Below, one piece after another: positions 60,369 to 64,000 of a stretch of 64,000 bases of DNA. The notes under the pieces were generated by a model, which was given only the letters and a program-made list of their open reading frames with translations, searched no databases and was not told where the DNA came from. The stretch lies in NCBI GenBank assembly GCA_903900975.1, contig CAIUPE010000141.1, forward strand, positions 54,822 through 118,821, read 5' to 3'. Position 1 is the stretch's first letter. Every line of letters starts with the position of its first letter. This DNA is from an uncultured Hyphomicrobiales bacterium (GTDB lineage: Bacteria; Pseudomonadota; Alphaproteobacteria; Rhizobiales; Beijerinckiaceae). Made by a program: the position numbers and the translations under genes.

Positions 60369-63300
60369 ATGTCAAACCTCCTTCGCCAAGTAACGGAAGC
60401 CTTTTCGCATCATAGGCATTTTGTTCTCTCGTCCGTTCCCGATGGATTTGATGCTCTCGTAACGGCCGATCTTGCTCGCGCCGCAGCCAAAACGGGGCAG
60501 GGCAGAGCGGCGGCCCTCGTCTTCGTTGCCCGCGACGGCCAACGGCAGGCAGCGATGGAAGCTGCCCTTGCTTTTATTGCCCCCGATATTGAAGTGTTGA
60601 GTTTTCCAAATTGGGATTGCCAGCCCTATGATCGGGTGTCGCCCAACGCCGCCATCGTATCGCGGCGAATGACGGTTTTGGCCCGTCTTGCTCGGTCGCA
60701 GTCGGGTGACGACCGGCCCCGCATTTTGATTGCTACCGCCAATGGCTTGATGCAACGGGTAACTTCGCGCGCGCGGGTTGGTTCGGAGAGCTTTTCGGCC
60801 GCACCCGGCAACCGTGTCGATACCACCGAATTGGCTCTATGGTTGGAACATAACGGGTTTATGCGCCAATCGACGGTTCGGGAAACAGGTGAATACGCCG
60901 TTCGCGGCGGCATTGTCGACTTATATGCGCCTGGGATGACGGGGCCCGTTCGCCTCGATTTTTTCGGTGATACGCTTGAGTCAATCCGTAGCTTTGACCC
61001 CGAAACGCAACGTACCATCGGGCAATTGCGGGCGCTCGACCTCGTTCCAATGAGCGAAATCCAGCTGACGACGGAAACCATCAAACGGTTTCGGCAAGGG
61101 TATGTTGCAAGCTTTGGCGCCCCCGGCCGCGATGATCTCTTTTATGAAGCCATCAGCGAGGGACGTCGCCCGGCAGGTATGGAGCATTGGTTGCCATTGT
61201 TCCATGATGGTTTGGATAGCGTCTTCGATTATGTTCCGGATGTGCCCTTTATCCTCGACCCGCTGGTGGAAGAAGCAGCGGCAGAGCGGGCCAAGCAAAT
61301 CGCCGATCATTACGAAGCACGGCGCGAGGCGATGGCACATCCGCAGCCAGGAATGATGCCTTATAAGCCATTACCGCCTGACAGGCTGCATCTCGCGACC
61401 GCGGATCTTGATCAGGCCCTAAAGGGCCGAGCCGTCGCACGGCTCACGCCCTTTGCCGTCCTTGAAGCTTCGCCTTTGACGGTGATTGACGCAGGCGCGC
61501 GGCAAGGGCGAATTTTTGCGGCAGAACGGGCCGCAGCCGAGGGCGCGGAAAAAGACTCAGAAGCCAAAAACGTATTCGATGCCGTGGTTGCGCATATTGT
61601 GGACCTTAGGCTTTCGAACCGCCGTATCTTGGTTGCCGCGTGGTCGGAGGGGGCCCGCGAGCGGCTTGGCCACGTGTTGTCGGATCATGGTCTTTCAGGC
61701 CTAGCCCCCGTTTCTACCTTTGCTCAGGCTCAATCGCTGAAACCGGGTGAAATCGGTTTGGCGGTTTGGGGGTTGGAACGGGGTTTTGAAACCGAAGCCT
61801 TGGTCGTCGTCGGTGAGCAAGACATTTTAGGGGATCGTCTCATCCGGAAGGCGCGTCGGTCAAAACGCGCGCAAGACGTGATTGCAGAAGCCGGTAGTCT
61901 AACCCCAGGCGATCTCGTCGTTCACGTCGATCACGGAATTGGTCGGTTTGTCGGGCTGAAAACGATTGATGCCGCGGGCGCTCCGCATGATTGCGTCGAG
62001 TTGCATTATGCGGGCGGGGATCGGCTGTTCCTGCCCGTTGAAAATCTCGACCTCTTATCACGTTACGGTTCCGAGGATACCGAGATTGCCTTGGATCGCT
62101 TGGGCGGCGGGGCTTGGCAAGCGCGGAAAGCCAAACTCAAGCAACGCATCCGCGAGATGGCGCATGCGCTGATTAAGATTGCGGCCGCACGCTTGTTGAA
62201 AGAAGCGCCCAAATTATCGGTTGCGCATAGTCTTTATGAAGAGTTCGCTGCCAAATTTCCCTATGATGAAACGGAAGATCAGCTTTCCTCGATTGACGCG
62301 GTCATGGGTGATTTGTCCTCGGGTCGCCCGATGGATCGGCTGCTATGCGGCGATGTCGGCTTTGGCAAAACGGAAGTAGCCTTGCGCGCCGCCTTTGTCG
62401 CTGCCCTTGCCGGTAAACAAGTGGCCGTTGTGGTGCCAACCACCTTGTTGGCCCGGCAACACTACAAAACCTTTGCCAATCGCTTCGCCGGACTTCCTGT
62501 GGTGGTGCGCCAATTGTCCCGCTTTGTTTCAAACGCGGAAGCCAAAGAAACCAAACAGGGGTTGGCGGATGGCACCGTTGACGTCGTCATTGGCACCCAT
62601 GCGCTCTTGGGCAAAGCCATTGCGTTCCGCGACCTCGGACTTTTGATCGTTGATGAAGAACAGCATTTTGGCGTCGGGCACAAAGAGCGCCTCAAAGAGA
62701 TCAGGGCTGACGTCCATGTGCTGACGCTCACGGCAACGCCTATTCCGCGCACATTGCAATTGGCGATGACGGGCGTTCGGGATTTGTCGATTATGGCGAC
62801 CCCGCCGGTTGATCGCTTGGCGGTGCGAACCTTTGTGATGCCGTTTGATCCGCTGATGGTGCGCGAAGCCTTGTTGCGCGAGCGGTATCGGGGCGGCCAA
62901 AGTTTCTATGTTTGCCCGCGCATCGAGGATATGGCCGAGGTTCAAACCTTCTTGGCAACGCAAGTTCCGGAAGCCAAAGTGGCGGTCGCACATGGGCAAA
63001 TGCCCGCGACCGAACTCGAGAGCGTCATGACGGCCTTCTATGAGGGCCAGTATGATGTGTTGTTGTCGACCGCGATCGTTGAATCGGGCCTCGATATTCC
63101 AACCGCCAACACGTTGATCATCCATCGGGCCGACATGTTTGGCTTGGCGGCTTTGTACCAATTGCGCGGACGGGTAGGGCGCGGCAAAACCCGGGCCTAT
63201 GCGCTGTTTACGGTTCCAGCCAACCGCACCTTGACGGTACAAGCCGAAAAACGCCTCAAAGTGCTCCAATCGCTGGATCGTTTAGGTGCTGGTTTCGAAT

Positions 63301-63926
63301 TGGCTTCCCATGATCTTGATTTGCGGGGAGCGGGCAATTTGTTGGGCGATGAACAATCAGGCCACATCAAGGAAGTGGGCTATGAGCTTTACCAGCAAAT
63401 GCTGGAAGAAGCCGTTGCTCAACTGAAAGCCGGCATTGATGACGATACAGAGATTGAGGGGCATTGGTCGCCATCCATCACCATCGGAACGCCGGTAATG
63501 ATCCCCGAACCTTATGTGCCGGATCTTAGCCTGCGGATGCAGCTCTATAAGCGGCTTTCGACGTTGGAGACCGATGGCGACATTGACGCGTTCGGCGCCG
63601 AATTGATCGACCGGTTTGGACCTCTTCCGGAGGAAGTTCGCCAATTACTCTCGATTGTTGGCGTCAAAGCCCTATGTTTGCGGGCGAATGTTGAGAAAAT
63701 CGATGCGGGCCCGCGCGGCATTCTCATTAATTTCCGTGATAATTCCTTCGCAAATCCGGATGGATTGATCCGCTATATTGGCCAATACGGTTCGCTCGCC
63801 AAAGTACGACCCGATATGCGGATCGTCTTTATGGATGATTACGAAAAGCCGCAGCAAAGGCTCAAAGCGTCGCAAGCCCTGTTGCGCGATTTGGTCCGCA
63901 TTGCCGAAGAAAAGAAAGCCAAATAA
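60369..63926 (+). CDS. mfd: Transcription-repair coupling factor Mfd
   Basis: Mfd removes stalled RNA polymerase and recruits UvrA to damage in the transcribed strand. The UvrB-like N-terminal module (NWDCQPYDRVSPN, YAVRGGIVDLYAPG) is followed by the RNA-polymerase-interacting Tudor-like region (PGDLVVHVDHGIGRF). A RecG-like translocase core carries Walker A GDVGFGKT at 661-668 and the DEEQ box in VDEEQHFGVGHKERLK. A C-terminal TRCF domain closes it. It is 1185 aa, complete. It complements uvrA at 47-50 kb in the same window. Nothing supportable follows in the last 74 bases. Confidence 0.98.
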   Translation: MSNLLRQVTEAFSHHRHFVLSSVPDGFDALVTADLARAAAKTGQGRAAALVFVARDGQRQAAMEAALAFIAPDIEVLSFPNWDCQPYDRVSPNAAIVSRRMTVLARLARSQSGDDRPRILIATANGLMQRVTSRARVGSESFSAAPGNRVDTTELALWLEHNGFMRQSTVRETGEYAVRGGIVDLYAPGMTGPVRLDFFGDTLESIRSFDPETQRTIGQLRALDLVPMSEIQLTTETIKRFRQGYVASFGAPGRDDLFYEAISEGRRPAGMEHWLPLFHDGLDSVFDYVPDVPFILDPLVEEAAAERAKQIADHYEARREAMAHPQPGMMPYKPLPPDRLHLATADLDQALKGRAVARLTPFAVLEASPLTVIDAGARQGRIFAAERAAAEGAEKDSEAKNVFDAVVAHIVDLRLSNRRILVAAWSEGARERLGHVLSDHGLSGLAPVSTFAQAQSLKPGEIGLAVWGLERGFETEALVVVGEQDILGDRLIRKARRSKRAQDVIAEAGSLTPGDLVVHVDHGIGRFVGLKTIDAAGAPHDCVELHYAGGDRLFLPVENLDLLSRYGSEDTEIALDRLGGGAWQARKAKLKQRIREMAHALIKIAAARLLKEAPKLSVAHSLYEEFAAKFPYDETEDQLSSIDAVMGDLSSGRPMDRLLCGDVGFGKTEVALRAAFVAALAGKQVAVVVPTTLLARQHYKTFANRFAGLPVVVRQLSRFVSNAEAKETKQGLADGTVDVVIGTHALLGKAIAFRDLGLLIVDEEQHFGVGHKERLKEIRADVHVLTLTATPIPRTLQLAMTGVRDLSIMATPPVDRLAVRTFVMPFDPLMVREALLRERYRGGQSFYVCPRIEDMAEVQTFLATQVPEAKVAVAHGQMPATELESVMTAFYEGQYDVLLSTAIVESGLDIPTANTLIIHRADMFGLAALYQLRGRVGRGKTRAYALFTVPANRTLTVQAEKRLKVLQSLDRLGAGFELASHDLDLRGAGNLLGDEQSGHIKEVGYELYQQMLEEAVAQLKAGIDDDTEIEGHWSPSITIGTPVMIPEPYVPDLSLRMQLYKRLSTLETDGDIDAFGAELIDRFGPLPEEVRQLLSIVGVKALCLRANVEKIDAGPRGILINFRDNSFANPDGLIRYIGQYGSLAKVRPDMRIVFMDDYEKPQQRLKASQALLRDLVRIAEEKKAK

Positions 63927-64000
63927 AGCTTGGCTTCAAATATGTTGGTCTTCTTCTGCGTTGATCGCGGCCCACTCTAGAACGGCAGGCGGTGATCACG

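Noticed and set aside
63927..64000. Minus-strand frame ending in AINAEEDQHI at the right edge.
   Set aside because: The same frame has a stop codon only about 18 codons upstream within the window, so it cannot be the end of a gene.

Overview
The window is a stretch of core chromosome from an alphaproteobacterium. I cannot name the genus from the sequence alone. The assignment rests on gene content and order: hdaA-ppk-ppx beside rnd and aspS; dgt-argS-(SPOR)-nagZ-scpAB-tatABC-serS-surE-pcm-nlpD; yajC-secDF followed by an Mth938-fold protein and a squalene/phytoene-synthase-like protein; and uvrA/ssb with a GAAC-N7-GAAC LexA box between them. I see no phage, transposase, CRISPR array, defence island or conjugation genes, and coding density is very high. 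Base composition looks even and moderately GC-rich throughout.

Layout. 0.1-2.4 kb: mobB and mobA (molybdenum cofactor), an Hsp20 chaperone, a small acidic protein of unknown function and a tRNA-Lys(UUU). 2.6-7.3 kb: glmU and glmS (amino-sugar supply for the envelope), a DUF502 membrane protein and an ArgO/LysE exporter. 7.3-13.7 kb (minus strand): recG, an orphan molybdopterin oxidoreductase, ndk, purN and purM. 14-18.6 kb: the DnaA-inactivation homologue hdaA, then ppk and ppx, which make and degrade polyphosphate. 18.6-27.2 kb: rnd, aspS, maeB, a large exported protein of unknown function, a PfkB kinase and erpA. 27.3-46.9 kb: a long plus-strand series covering dNTP hydrolysis, ArgRS, cell-wall and division factors, ScpAB, Tat export, SerRS, SurE, Pcm, an NlpD-like lipoprotein, the SecDF-YajC complex and two relatives of mitochondrial complex I assembly factors. 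Within it lies the minus-strand DUF815 ATPase, and minus-strand trmFO closes it. 47-51 kb: a DUF1127 micro-gene, uvrA, and divergent ssb under a shared SOS box. 51-64 kb: dctA, a DUF2306 membrane protein, gyrA, coaD, two tandem cyclophilins, queA, tgt, sdhE and mfd.

Several themes connect the genes. DNA repair and topology: recG, uvrA, ssb, mfd, gyrA, scpAB, hdaA. Protein export: tatABC, secDF-yajC, and periplasmic folding by a cyclophilin. tRNA and its modification: tRNA-Lys, aspS, argS, serS, trmFO, queA, tgt. Molybdenum: mobAB together with one Mo/W-bis-PGD enzyme. Succinate use: dctA, maeB, sdhE.

Most of the window is ordinary. The items most worth a second look are: a Tgt that has lost all four zinc ligands at once; a gene-free 315-bp gap with promoter, hairpin and terminator signals for a minus-strand small RNA; a cyclophilin with a histone-H1-like lysine/alanine tail; a long hairpin between hsp20 and mobA; a nested inverted repeat upstream of the DUF1127 gene; and two exported or acidic proteins I cannot assign.
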